NCBI GenBank assembly: GCA_013298625.1
Contig: JAAFIF010000001.1
Location: 186,001 to 250,000, forward strand
Source: Myxococcales bacterium
GTDB lineage: Bacteria > Myxococcota_A > Polyangia > Polyangiales > Ga0077539
DNA: 64,000 bases
Reading direction: 5' to 3'
The translations under genes were made by a program, and so were the position numbers. Below are positions 22,012 through 31,083 of this stretch, in pieces. Every line of letters starts with the position of its first letter. Positions within the stretch are counted from its first letter, which is position 1. The notes under the pieces were generated by a model, which saw nothing but the letters and a program-made list of their open reading frames with translations, ran no database searches and was not told the DNA's origin.

Positions 22012-22782
22012 CTAGAATGCCACGTCGTCGCGGCGCGGGCCCTTCTTCTTCTTCGCCGGCGGGCGCTTGGGCGCGTTGGGATCGGTGCTCGCTTTGACCG
22101 CTGCGATCGCCGCGGGCGCGTCGCGCTCGGTCTTGTTGCTCACGCCCGCGTCGCGCGCGCGCTGGCAGAGCGTGCGAAACAAGCGGCGAAGGTTCGCGCC
22201 GACCGCTTCGTCCTCGCCGAGCCCGTCGAGCGAGAGGGCGACCGCTTCGAGCGTCGAGACGTGCTGATTCGACGGCTGCTTGCGGAGCCTGCCGTACGCG
22301 CTCGGCTCCTTCGGGTGCAGCAAGATGCGGTTCATCTTGAGCATCCAGGGGTTGCGCCACCAGAGGGCCTTGGCTTGCGACCAGGTTCCGTCGAGGATGA
22401 CGATGCCGTCGAGGTGCAGCTCGTCCGGCTCTTTGCGCTGGGATTTGCGGTCGAGCAGCAAGAAGGGCATGGCCTCTTCGCGCTCGGTGAGCTGACGGCC
22501 CAACGAGCCGCGGTAGAGCACGGCCCAGCGCGAGGGCTCGGCTTCTTCTTCGCCGAGCGCGTGCGCGAGCGAGGCCCACGAGAGGCCCACGCGCAGGACC
22601 GAGCGCTCGAGCGCGGCTTCGACGAGGGGCGCGGTGCCGAGCAGGGCGTCTTGCTCTTGCGGGTGTTGAAGGATGAGCACGCGCATGCGGGGGTTGGCGC
22701 GCTCGAGGCGATCGCGCACGAAATCCAGGGCGTTTGCGTGCGTGGTCTCTTCGCTCTTGGTGGGGTCGGGCTTGTTCGTCAT
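22012..22782 (-). CDS. DTW-domain tRNA-uridine aminocarboxypropyltransferase
   Basis: 256 residues. DTW-domain proteins (TapT/TuaA type) transfer the 3-amino-3-carboxypropyl group of S-adenosylmethionine to a tRNA uridine, giving acp3U. Seen: ILQHPQE near the N-terminus, the DTW signature LDGTWSQAKAL and a following MLKMNRILLHP segment, in the standard order. The C-terminus is a lysine-rich tail (KRPPAKKKKGPRR). The start ATG 22782 lies 30 bases from the divergent proline iminopeptidase start, so the two promoters must overlap. Cytoplasmic. Confidence 0.85.
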   Translation of the reverse strand: MTNKPDPTKSEETTHANALDFVRDRLERANPRMRVLILQHPQEQDALLGTAPLVEAALERSVLRVGLSWASLAHALGEEEAEPSRWAVLYRGSLGRQLTEREEAMPFLLLDRKSQRKEPDELHLDGIVILDGTWSQAKALWWRNPWMLKMNRILLHPKEPSAYGRLRKQPSNQHVSTLEAVALSLDGLGEDEAVGANLRRLFRTLCQRARDAGVSNKTERDAPAAIAAVKASTDPNAPKRPPAKKKKGPRRDDVAF

Positions 22783-22812
22783 GGGCTGAAACCGTGTACC
22801 GTTCGCCGCACG

Positions 22813-23769
22813 ATGAGCAGCGAGGCGCAATTGTATCCGGCGATCGAGCCGTACCGAACGGGCCGCTTGAAGGTGACCGGACCCCACGAGCTGTACTACG
22901 AAGAGAGCGGAAATCCCGCGGGAAAACCCGTGATCTTCCTCCACGGCGGCCCCGGCGGCGGTAGCGACGCGAAGTATCGACGTTTCTTCGACCCGAGCGC
23001 GTACAGGATCATCCTCTTCGATCAGCGCGGCTGCGGCCAGAGCACGCCCCACGCGTGCCTCGAAGAGAACACCACGTGGGACCTCGTCGCGGACATCGAG
23101 CGGCTGCGCGAGCACCTCGGGGTCGACCGCTGGGTGGTCTTCGGCGGAAGCTGGGGATCGACGCTCGCCCTCGCCTACGCCGAGACGCACCCGACGAGCG
23201 TGCTCGCGCTGGTGCTGCGCGGGATCTTCTTGCTGCGCAAGCAAGAGATCGACTGGTTCTACCAGCGCGGATGCAGCGCGATCTACGCGGACGCGTGGGA
23301 GGAGTACCTGCGTCCCATCCCCGAGGACGAGCGCGGCGACCTCTTGCACGCGTATCACAAGCGCCTCACGAGCGACGACGAGGCCGTGCGGCTCGACGCG
23401 GCGCGCGCGTGGAGCGTGTGGGAGGGATCGACGAGCAAGCTCTTGCCGGACCTGGACATGATCAAGCGCTTCTCGGGCGATCGCTTCGCCGAGGCGTTTG
23501 CGCGGATCGAGTGCCACTACTTCGTCAACAAGGGCTTCTTCGACCGGGACGACCAGCTCCTGGCCAACGTGGATCGCGTTCGAAACATCCCGGCGGTGAT
23601 CGTGCAGGGTCGCTACGACGTCGTGTGCCCGATGGAGAGCGCGTGGGCGCTGCACAAGGCGTGGCCCGAGGCCGAGTTCGTGATCGTGCCGGACGCTGGG
23701 CACTCGATGCACGAGCCGGGGATCACCCGCGCCCTCGTGAGCGCGACGAACAAGTTCAGGGCGGGCTGA
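22813..23769 (+). CDS. pip: Proline iminopeptidase (S33 alpha/beta hydrolase)
   Basis: 318 residues, the usual length. It removes N-terminal proline from peptides. Seen: the oxyanion-loop HGGPGGG, DQRGCGQS, the nucleophile elbow GGSWGS with catalytic Ser at residue 113, the acid in QGRYDVVCP and the base in DAGHSMHE. The N-terminal LYPAIEPYRTGRLKV is typical of bacterial Pip. No signal peptide, so cytoplasmic. ATG 22813 is the only sensible start. It leads a plus-strand run: endonuclease V-like, lipoprotein, fatty-acid transporter. Confidence 0.95.
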   Translation: MSSEAQLYPAIEPYRTGRLKVTGPHELYYEESGNPAGKPVIFLHGGPGGGSDAKYRRFFDPSAYRIILFDQRGCGQSTPHACLEENTTWDLVADIERLREHLGVDRWVVFGGSWGSTLALAYAETHPTSVLALVLRGIFLLRKQEIDWFYQRGCSAIYADAWEEYLRPIPEDERGDLLHAYHKRLTSDDEAVRLDAARAWSVWEGSTSKLLPDLDMIKRFSGDRFAEAFARIECHYFVNKGFFDRDDQLLANVDRVRNIPAVIVQGRYDVVCPMESAWALHKAWPEAEFVIVPDAGHSMHEPGITRALVSATNKFRAG

Positions 23770-23803
23770 CAGCGCGCGGTCGAGTGCGTATCGAGCGCGG
23801 CGC

Positions 23804-24325
23804 ATGAGCTGGGTCGCGCTGGATGTGGACTACCGAGAAGCGAGCGGCGTCGAGCACGCGATGGCCGCGGCCGTCGTGTTCGACGCGTGGAGCGCTCCTG
23901 TCGCTGCGCACGAGCGCGTCGTGCGCGTCGACGGGGTCAACCCGTACGTGTCAGGGAGGTTCTTCGAGCGAGAGCTTCCGTGCCTCTTGGCCGCGATCGA
24001 AGCGGTGAAATCCAAGGGGATCGTCGTCGACGGCGTCGTGGTCGACGGCTACGTGTGGCTCGGCGAAGCGAGGCCCGGCCTCGGGGCGCACCTGTGGGAG
24101 GCGCTCGGGCAGCGCGTCCCGATCGTCGGCGTCGCGAAGACGCGCTTCGACGGCGCGGACAGCGTGCAGCACGAGGTCACGCGCGGGCAGTCGAAGCGTC
24201 CGCTCTACGTCACGAGCGCCGGAATCTCTGCAAAAACAGCGGCAGATCACGTCGCATCGATGGCGGGCGAGCACCGCGTCCCGACGCTGCTCGCGCGGGT
24301 GGATCGCTTGTGCCGAGACGCCTGA
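23804..24325 (+). CDS. Endonuclease V-like protein, short and divergent
   Basis: 173 residues against about 220 for typical Nfi. The order of motifs fits endonuclease V: an acidic N-terminal strand (LDVDY, D7/D9), YVSGRFFERE (E57), VVVDGYVWLGEARPGLGAHL (D81) and VGVAKT (K112). The family's later SPGHR motif, which carries a catalytic His, is here SAGIS, so that residue is missing. Function is likely repair of deaminated adenine or RNA inosine cleavage, or a relative that has lost activity. The start overlaps no other gene; 34 bases separate it from pip. Confidence 0.7.
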   Translation: MSWVALDVDYREASGVEHAMAAAVVFDAWSAPVAAHERVVRVDGVNPYVSGRFFERELPCLLAAIEAVKSKGIVVDGVVVDGYVWLGEARPGLGAHLWEALGQRVPIVGVAKTRFDGADSVQHEVTRGQSKRPLYVTSAGISAKTAADHVASMAGEHRVPTLLARVDRLCRDA

Positions 24326-24388
24326 GCGCGCTCGTACGCTTTCGGTGAGAACATCGAGGGCCTGCGCCCAATCCTCGAGCGAGGCACC

Positions 24389-25540
24389 ATGAGAAGCACG
24401 CTCGCAGCGCTGTCGCTCTTGCTCGTTCACTGCGGTGACGTCGTTGCGCCGAGCGCAGATTCGCAGGCAGATTCTTCGACGCCGAGCGCCCCGCCGCTCG
24501 ACGCCGCCATCGAACATCGCGGAACGCTGCAGGCGCTCACGGCGATCGAGACCGGCGATCGCGTGATCGCGGCGAGCCTCTGGAGCGAAGGACACGAGAA
24601 CATCGCCGTCTACGCGTTCGACCGCGACGGCGGGCGCGCGACGCAGCTCGGATCGTTCTTCTATCGCGCGGGGATCACCGGCGCGCAGGGACCGATCGTG
24701 CGTGCGCCGTCCATCGCAGCCAGCGGCGAGCGCGTCGCCGCAGCGTTTGCTCGCGGGGCGCGCGCGGGCAGAGAAGGACCGTGGATTCGCGCGACGGCGA
24801 TCGAGGTCTTCGCGCTCGACGGCGGCACGCCCATGAGGCCGGCGGAGTACGAGATCGGCGCCCCTGGGCTGCTCGACGGCGACACGCGCCCAGAGTTTTC
24901 AGCGACGATCACGAGCACGCGCGACGGGTGGCTCGTGCTCGACCTGCTGGCGGACCTGCGGCTGCGGGTCACCCGCGTCGACCGCGACGCGAGGGTGCTC
25001 TCTCAGCGGGCGTTTTCGCAGCCGCTCGGCGCGGACGGGTTCGGGATCGATCGATGGGTGGTGCGCGCGCAGCGAGAGCGCTTCTGGATCATCGCGCCGA
25101 GCGAAGGAGGACGCGCGCTCTCGGTGACCGAAGACGGCATGACCGACGAGAGCGCGAGGGTGCCCGTCGGAGCGCAGCGCTCGCCCGTCGCGAGCCCCTG
25201 CTTCTTGCCCGACGGATCGATGGATCTCGGGTTCAACGACGAGCGCGCGGCGTGGGTGGCGCGCGTCACCGAGCGCGCAGCGGAGCCGCAGCGGACGCTG
25301 CCGTGGGAGCGGGGAATGACCCTGCGCGAGTGCGCGCGGCCCGGGCTCTGGCTGCGCGAGCGGGCCGAGGACAGTGGCTACGACGTCGTGGACGAGTCGA
25401 CGGGCCGGGCGTCGTGCGCGGCGGAGCTCGCGGGGCGACGGGTGACTGTCGCAGGGCCGCTCGCGATCGTGGGAGAGCAGCGAGGAGAGTCGTTTCGGCT
25501 GCGCGCGGCGGGGCTGAGCGCGTGCGTCGGCGCGCGGTGA
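24389..25540 (+). CDS. Lipoprotein of unknown function
   Basis: 383 residues. Short signal with LLVHC as lipobox (Cys at about 15), a Ser/Asp/Pro linker, then repeating beta-strand blades (for example VIAASLWSEGHENIAVYAFD, VVRAQRERFWIIAP) that suggest a seven-bladed propeller. No catalytic motif. GAGG six bases before the ATG supports the start. Same layout as the 59962-62595 protein downstream in the window, though I see no close identity. Confidence 0.7.
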   Translation: MRSTLAALSLLLVHCGDVVAPSADSQADSSTPSAPPLDAAIEHRGTLQALTAIETGDRVIAASLWSEGHENIAVYAFDRDGGRATQLGSFFYRAGITGAQGPIVRAPSIAASGERVAAAFARGARAGREGPWIRATAIEVFALDGGTPMRPAEYEIGAPGLLDGDTRPEFSATITSTRDGWLVLDLLADLRLRVTRVDRDARVLSQRAFSQPLGADGFGIDRWVVRAQRERFWIIAPSEGGRALSVTEDGMTDESARVPVGAQRSPVASPCFLPDGSMDLGFNDERAAWVARVTERAAEPQRTLPWERGMTLRECARPGLWLRERAEDSGYDVVDESTGRASCAAELAGRRVTVAGPLAIVGEQRGESFRLRAAGLSACVGAR

Positions 25541-25588
25541 GCGGCGCGGGGCGGAGAGAATCAACGTACCCTCCCCCGCTACAGCCCA

Positions 25589-27004
25589 ATGCTCGAACGC
25601 CTCGGAGCCTCTGCAGATCGACTCGTGCGCCGCGTGATGCCAGACCCGTTCGTCCTGGTGTTGGCGCTGACGGCGCTCACCTGGGCAGCGTCGGTGTGGA
25701 TGCTCGCGAGGCACGGGATGCCCGCTGTTTCGCCTGCGCAAACGGCGAGCCCGATGGCGGTCGCGGCCGCCGCAGGAGCGAGCGCCGAGATGCTCTTCAA
25801 GGGCTTCTCCGAGCTGCTCACGTTCGCGATGCAGATGGTGCTGATCGTCGTGACGGGAGAGGCGATCGCGAGCTCGCCGCCCGTCGCCAAGGCGATCCGC
25901 CGCGTGGCGATGATCCCTCGCACGCAAGGGGCGGCGCTGTTGCTCGTGACGACCGCGGCGCTCGCGCTCGGGTGGCTGCACTGGGGCTTCGGCTTGATGA
26001 CCGCGGCGATGCTCGCGCGCGAGGTCGCGACGGTGTGCCGCGAGCGCGGGGTGCGCGTGCACTACCCGCTGATGGGAACAGCCGCGTACATGTCCATGCT
26101 GCTGTGGCACGCGGGGCTCAGCGCGAGCGCGCCGCTGCTCATCAACACGCCGGGGCACTTTCTCGTGCGGCAGATCGGGGTGGTTCCGCTCGCGCAGACC
26201 GTGTTCTTGCCGATCAATCTGTTGGTGTGCGCGCTGCTGTTTCTGATGGTCCCGTGGGTGCTGCGCGCGATGGCGCCGAGCGACCCGAGCAGCATCACAG
26301 AGATCGACGAGGCGCTCGCGAAGGAGCGGGTCGCGGACGAGGCCATCGAAAACTCGCCCAAAGATTCAAACGAAGCGGACAACATCGCGGCGAAGCTCGA
26401 TCGCTTCAGGGGATGGCAGCTCGCGGTGGCGCTGATCGGCGCGGTGTACCTCTGGCGTCACGTGCGCGCGCGGGGCGTGCTCGACCTCAACCACAACGTG
26501 CTGAACTTCGCGTTCGTGATGGCGGGCATGGCGCTGTATCGAACGCCGGTCGCGTACGCGAAGGCAATCTCGAAGAGCGTGCGCGGAACGGCCGGGGTGG
26601 TCCTGCAGTTTCCCTTCTACGGGGCGATCATGGCGATGATGCGCGACTCGGGGCTCGGGCACGCGATCGCCGAGGTCTTCATCGCGTTTGCTACCGGAAA
26701 AACCCTGCCGTTCTTCACGTTTCTGGCCTCGCTGGTGACCAAGCTCTTCGTCCCTTCGGGCGGCGGAGAGTGGGCCGTCGAGGGCCCCGTGATGCTCGAG
26801 GCCGCGCGCAGGCTGGGCGCGCCGTACGGGCTCACCACCATGGGCGTCGCCTACGGAAACATGGCCGGAAACATGTTTCAGCCCTTCTGGGCCCTCCCCC
26901 TGCTCGGCCTGCTCGGGCTGCGGGCCAAGGACATCATGGGCTATTCGCTCGTGGTGTTTCTCGTGGCCGCGCCCGTGCTGGGCGTCGCGCTGCTGCTGGC
27001 GTAA
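25589..27004 (+). CDS. atoE: Short-chain fatty acid transporter (AtoE family)
   Basis: 471 residues, about ten hydrophobic segments, inner membrane. The family fingerprints visible are the start MPDPFVLVLALTALTW, LFVPSGGGEWAVEGP and YGNMAGNMFQPFWALPLLG. AtoE proteins carry acetoacetate/butyrate-type acids. It lies 49 bases after the lipoprotein and is convergent, 11 bases apart, with the MYXO-CTERM gene. No atoB/atoD-like genes are nearby, so it is not part of a complete fatty-acid operon, but it fits with the acetate kinase fusion and citrate synthase in the window. Confidence 0.9.
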   Translation: MLERLGASADRLVRRVMPDPFVLVLALTALTWAASVWMLARHGMPAVSPAQTASPMAVAAAAGASAEMLFKGFSELLTFAMQMVLIVVTGEAIASSPPVAKAIRRVAMIPRTQGAALLLVTTAALALGWLHWGFGLMTAAMLAREVATVCRERGVRVHYPLMGTAAYMSMLLWHAGLSASAPLLINTPGHFLVRQIGVVPLAQTVFLPINLLVCALLFLMVPWVLRAMAPSDPSSITEIDEALAKERVADEAIENSPKDSNEADNIAAKLDRFRGWQLAVALIGAVYLWRHVRARGVLDLNHNVLNFAFVMAGMALYRTPVAYAKAISKSVRGTAGVVLQFPFYGAIMAMMRDSGLGHAIAEVFIAFATGKTLPFFTFLASLVTKLFVPSGGGEWAVEGPVMLEAARRLGAPYGLTTMGVAYGNMAGNMFQPFWALPLLGLLGLRAKDIMGYSLVVFLVAAPVLGVALLLA

Positions 27005-27015
27005 ACGCCCGGCGA

Positions 27016-29631
27016 TCAGCGCTTGTTGTCGTGGCGACGACGGCGCGTCGCGAGCGCGAGCATCACCGCTGTGGCGCCGAGCAGCGCGGTGCTGCGGGTA
27101 GCTCCGCGCGAGCCGGCTGCAGGCGCGCGGCACGCGCAGGCTCCGTCGCCCGAGACCGTTCCGACGAGCGCGCCGCCGTCGACCGAGACGCTGCCGTCCA
27201 TCGGCATTGCGCCGCCATCGGTGCGACCGCTGTCGGCCATCACCGAGCCATCCGTCGCGACCGATCCATCGGGCACCGTCACGCTGCCATCCCCAGCACC
27301 GCCGTCAGTCGCGCGAGGCTCGCAGCGGTTGTTCAGGGTGTTGCAGCGCGCGTCCGCCGCGCAGTGGCTGTCCGTCGCGCACTCGACGCACACGTTGGAG
27401 GGGCCCGGCCCCGCGTCGGGGCGATTGCAGATCGGGCGCGTCGGCATGGAGGCCGCGCAGTCCGCGTCGAAGTTGCAGGTCATCGTGCACTGACCCACGG
27501 TCATCGGGTCGTTGCTCGTGCAGAATTGACCCATCGGGCAGCCGTTGCGGGCCATTCCGACGGCGCATCCGTCGATGCAGCGCCGGGTCGTCCCGTCGCA
27601 CACGCGGCCGCTGGTGGCGCCGCCGCAGTCCGCGTCGGTGGCGCAGCCGCAGAACGAGCTTCCGCCAGCGGTGGTGCAGCGGGTGCCTTGCGCTTCGCCC
27701 ATGCAGAGGGTGGCGAGGTCGTCGGTCATCCCGTTGCAGTCGTCGTCGACGCCGTTGCAGGTCTCGACGCCGGGCATCGCTGCGGTCGCAGAGCACACGG
27801 CGCTCGCGCGATCCATGGCGCACGCGAAGGTGCCCATGCGGAGGCACGCGCCGACGCCGGACGTGCACGCGGCGCCGATGTTGAAGCCCTCGTCGGTCAT
27901 CCCGTTGCAGTCGTTGTCGATCATGTCGCCGCACAGCTCGCGCGTGGGCATCGCGGGCGTGGCGTTGCACTGCGTCGCCATCGCGTCCGCGGTGCAGACG
28001 GTGGTGCCCGTCGCGGCGCACGCGCCGACACCCGCGGTGCACGCAGCGCCGAGGACGAAGCCCTCGTCTCGCGCGCCGCTGCAGTTGTTGTCGACGTTGT
28101 CGCAGAGCTCGGTCGCGCCGGGGTTGATCGCGCGGTCCATGTCGTTGCAGTCGTTGCCGCCGCACGCCACCGCAGGAAACCCGTCCATGTCAGCGTCCGC
28201 GCAGGTGCGCCCGACGATGATGGTCCACGACTGGCGGGTGGTCCCTCCGTCGCCGTCGCTCACTTCGATGGTGACCATGAACGACATGCCGATCTGGGCC
28301 ATCGTCGGCGTCCACAGGACCTCGCCGGTCATCGCGTTGACGGTCATGCCCATGGGGCCGTTGACCAGGCGATACGCAGGCGGATCGCGCATGGCTCCGG
28401 CGGGGTCGTTGACCGTCGGGCGGTAGGAGTACTGCAGCCCAGCGGTGGCGCCGGTGCCGGGCATCGACGTGAAGTTCGGCGCGACGTTGGTGATCGTGGC
28501 TTGGGCGCGGGTCGCGGCGGGCGCCATCGCGCACATGGGGTGCGTGTAGCGAACGGCGATGGGCGCGACCGTGGGTCCGTCGAGCGTCGCTGCGTTGAAG
28601 GTGGCGGGGTTGCCCATGGTCTCGAACGTTCCGTCGTTGTCGAGGTCCCACGAGAAGACGGCGCCGGCGCGCGCGGGGTAGGCGCGGATCGGGCCGGCGC
28701 TTCCTTCCGTCAACGAGAGCGGCGAATCCACGGTCGGCGGCAAGCAGTAGAGGCCCTCGAACCGATCGATGACCTCGCCCGGCGAAGTGCCCCACACGTA
28801 GTTGAACGAGAAGGTCACCGCGGCGCCGGGAGCGAGCGCGCCCTCGTTGCGAAACACCAGAGAAATTCCACGGTCTCCGACGGCGCCGTTGGCGTCGTTG
28901 GGCATGCTCCACGTCGCGACCGGGTCCGTGTTGTTGAGCCCTGCGCGCGTGACGTGGGCGCGCGCGGTGTTCACGGGCGCGCCGAGTCCGAGGCAGTAGA
29001 AGGGGCTCTGCATCGGGCGGCTACAGGCGACGACGAGCGCGTCGGGGTGCACCGCGGGCTGGCGCACGACGTCGTTGGCCGTGTCGTAGCCGCCCATGGC
29101 TTCGTTGCAGTTGTTGATGGCGAAATCGGGATCGCCGTTGCGAAGGTAGTGGAGGTTCGTGATCGGCAGCATCCCGCGGTTGGTCACGCGCACATCGACC
29201 GTGATGTGCCGAGCCATCGCGTCGAAGGTGATCGTCTGCGCGAGCTCGACGGGCAGCCCCACGAGCGTCGAGCGTCCGGTCCACGTCATCGTTCGCCCTG
29301 CGACCGCAGGAGGCGTCGTGTTGACGAACTGCCCTTGCGTGACCGTGACGAACGCGGGCGTCGCGCCCACCTGCCCGGCGACAGAGAACTCTTCGACGGC
29401 CTGCCCCGGGCCGAAAGTGTCGCACGAGAACGTGCCCGCCGCGGTCTCGCGATAGCGCATCGAGCGCCGGTTCGCCGGGGTCATCGCGGGCGAGTTGAGG
29501 ATCCCCCCGTTGGTCCCGAGGTGCACGTAGTCGATGAACGAGCCAGTGAGGGACACCTGCGCGTTCGCGATCGAGGGCGCCGCGAGGGCGCACGAGAAGA
29601 GGCCGAAGGCCCTAAGGAGTGTTGGCTTCAT
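27016..29631 (-). CDS. MYXO-CTERM surface protein with Ig-like and MopE-like modules
   Basis: 871 residues. Signal peptide (LFSCALAAPSIANAQ), a unique N-terminal domain, a cadherin/He_PIG-like fold (about 390-480), three MopE-like Cys-rich units (for example DGFPAVACGGNDCNDMDRAINPGATELCDNVDNNC), a Cys-rich EGF-like segment, an Asp/Gly/Ser stalk, and a tail with Cys-Ala-Cys-Arg followed by a hydrophobic helix and RRRR. This last arrangement is the MYXO-CTERM sorting signal: the Cys is a predicted lipidation or anchoring point and the helix is removed by a myxosortase. So it should end at the cell surface. Function unknown; adhesion is plausible. Confidence 0.88.
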   Translation of the reverse strand: MKPTLLRAFGLFSCALAAPSIANAQVSLTGSFIDYVHLGTNGGILNSPAMTPANRRSMRYRETAAGTFSCDTFGPGQAVEEFSVAGQVGATPAFVTVTQGQFVNTTPPAVAGRTMTWTGRSTLVGLPVELAQTITFDAMARHITVDVRVTNRGMLPITNLHYLRNGDPDFAINNCNEAMGGYDTANDVVRQPAVHPDALVVACSRPMQSPFYCLGLGAPVNTARAHVTRAGLNNTDPVATWSMPNDANGAVGDRGISLVFRNEGALAPGAAVTFSFNYVWGTSPGEVIDRFEGLYCLPPTVDSPLSLTEGSAGPIRAYPARAGAVFSWDLDNDGTFETMGNPATFNAATLDGPTVAPIAVRYTHPMCAMAPAATRAQATITNVAPNFTSMPGTGATAGLQYSYRPTVNDPAGAMRDPPAYRLVNGPMGMTVNAMTGEVLWTPTMAQIGMSFMVTIEVSDGDGGTTRQSWTIIVGRTCADADMDGFPAVACGGNDCNDMDRAINPGATELCDNVDNNCSGARDEGFVLGAACTAGVGACAATGTTVCTADAMATQCNATPAMPTRELCGDMIDNDCNGMTDEGFNIGAACTSGVGACLRMGTFACAMDRASAVCSATAAMPGVETCNGVDDDCNGMTDDLATLCMGEAQGTRCTTAGGSSFCGCATDADCGGATSGRVCDGTTRRCIDGCAVGMARNGCPMGQFCTSNDPMTVGQCTMTCNFDADCAASMPTRPICNRPDAGPGPSNVCVECATDSHCAADARCNTLNNRCEPRATDGGAGDGSVTVPDGSVATDGSVMADSGRTDGGAMPMDGSVSVDGGALVGTVSGDGACACRAPAAGSRGATRSTALLGATAVMLALATRRRRHDNKR

Positions 29632-29818
29632 GACCTTTCAGTGCTCGCACGTCGAAGGGCCCTCGTCGAGAGCGCGCGGAGCTTCATTTCGACAGGGATT
29701 TTCCTGATTTGCAGCGCGATCCGAGATGGACGATCCTGACAGCTTTGCGCGCGCGTGCACGGGCTGCGCGCGGGCGAAACTTTCCTCGGCGCGCGAGTTG
29801 GGCTAATGCCCCACGCGC

Positions 29819-31033
29819 GTGTCTTCTCGTCGCCGCAATCAAGCCGTGTTTCGCGCGGTCGCGTCGCTCTCGGTCTTGGGAGCCGTGGCCTTCGGCGCTG
29901 GCATGGCGCTCAGGGTGCGAGGCTTGGACGCCGCGCTCGAGGCGCTGGGCATCCACGGCTCGCGGCCCGAGACCGCGGCGCAGCGCGAGCAACACGCGCG
30001 CAGGCACGTGCGGCACGTGATCGCCGCGCGCACGGCGGACGGCGGCGTGCGGCCCGTGGCGACTGTGATCCGTCCTCGTGACGGAGGCGCGGTTGGCGAC
30101 GGCGCTGCGGTGGCGCGCGCGTGGCCTCCGGCGCTGCTCAACCCCGAAGGGCACTTGCGAACGGCGTGGGACCTCGCGCTCGGCCGCCCCGGAGCGCGCG
30201 AGGTTCTCTTCACGTTCGACGACGGCCCCAAGCCCGGGACCACCGATCGGCTGCTGGACATCCTCGATCGACACCAGGTCAAAGCGGTGTTCTTCGTGTG
30301 CGGCTGGAGGCTCGAGACCGACTCGGAGCCGACGCGCTCGAGGGCGCGCGCGATCTTGCTCGACGCGCACCGGCGCGGGCACGTGATCGGCAATCACTCG
30401 ATCACGCACCCCAACATGGCCAACCTCTCGATGGACCGCATCGAGCGCGAGGTCGAGCACAACTCCGAGATCATCGAGGGCGTGATCGGGCAGCGGCCGC
30501 ACTTGTTTCGGCCGCCGTACGGCTCGTACTCGGACGACGTGCAGCGGCACGTGCAGCGCAGGGGCTACGAGCTCTCGCTGTGGAGCATCGACTCGCACGA
30601 CTGGCAGATGGTGGGCGACGCGCAGGGCGTCGCGATGAACGTCATCCGCTTGATCGGAAACATGGCGGGCGGGACGGTGCTCCTTCACGACACGCACGCG
30701 TGGAGCGTGCGCGCGGCGGACATGGTCTTGCGCTGGCTGAAGACCGAGAACCGCGAGCGCGAGCAAGCAGGGCGGCCGATCTACCGCGTGGTGGACGCGG
30801 CGGAGTTCATCGAGGGCGCGAGGGAGCGGCTGCCGCAGATCCGGGCGCAGCGCGAGGCAGACGACGCGCGCTCTCGGCGGCGCAGGCGCGACGGGGACGC
30901 GAGCGCCTCGGACGACGCGAGCGCTGCGAGCGAAAATCACTCGGCGGGCGCGTACGGTTCGGACGGAGGCCCTGGGACGGGCCCTTCGCCAGGGCCAGGC
31001 GAAGCGCCGAGCGAACGACACGACGGCGGCTGA
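29819..31033 (+). CDS. Polysaccharide deacetylase (NodB, CE4)
   Basis: 404 residues. One hydrophobic segment near the N-terminus anchors it; the NodB domain (about 135-340) shows TFDDGP, the metal-binding HSITHPN, RPPYGS, and DSHDWQ. It should remove acetyl groups from peptidoglycan or an exopolysaccharide outside the cytoplasm. The C-terminus is a Ser/Ala/Gly/Pro-rich charged tail of about 60 residues with RRRRRR at its start. The start is a GTG at 29819, a better fit than internal codons because the hydrophobic segment follows directly; the divergent gap to the MYXO-CTERM gene is 187 bases. Confidence 0.88.
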   Translation: MSSRRRNQAVFRAVASLSVLGAVAFGAGMALRVRGLDAALEALGIHGSRPETAAQREQHARRHVRHVIAARTADGGVRPVATVIRPRDGGAVGDGAAVARAWPPALLNPEGHLRTAWDLALGRPGAREVLFTFDDGPKPGTTDRLLDILDRHQVKAVFFVCGWRLETDSEPTRSRARAILLDAHRRGHVIGNHSITHPNMANLSMDRIEREVEHNSEIIEGVIGQRPHLFRPPYGSYSDDVQRHVQRRGYELSLWSIDSHDWQMVGDAQGVAMNVIRLIGNMAGGTVLLHDTHAWSVRAADMVLRWLKTENREREQAGRPIYRVVDAAEFIEGARERLPQIRAQREADDARSRRRRRDGDASASDDASAASENHSAGAYGSDGGPGTGPSPGPGEAPSERHDGG

Positions 31034-31083
31034 GCGCACTTCTTGCTCGGGCAATTTGGGGGCAGCGAGCGCACAATCGCCGC

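Noticed and set aside
24781-29739. 1652-codon plus-strand open frame
   Set aside because: Crosses the lipoprotein, AtoE and MYXO-CTERM genes, all of which show real motifs; composition is shadow-like (Arg/Ala/Gly/Asp).
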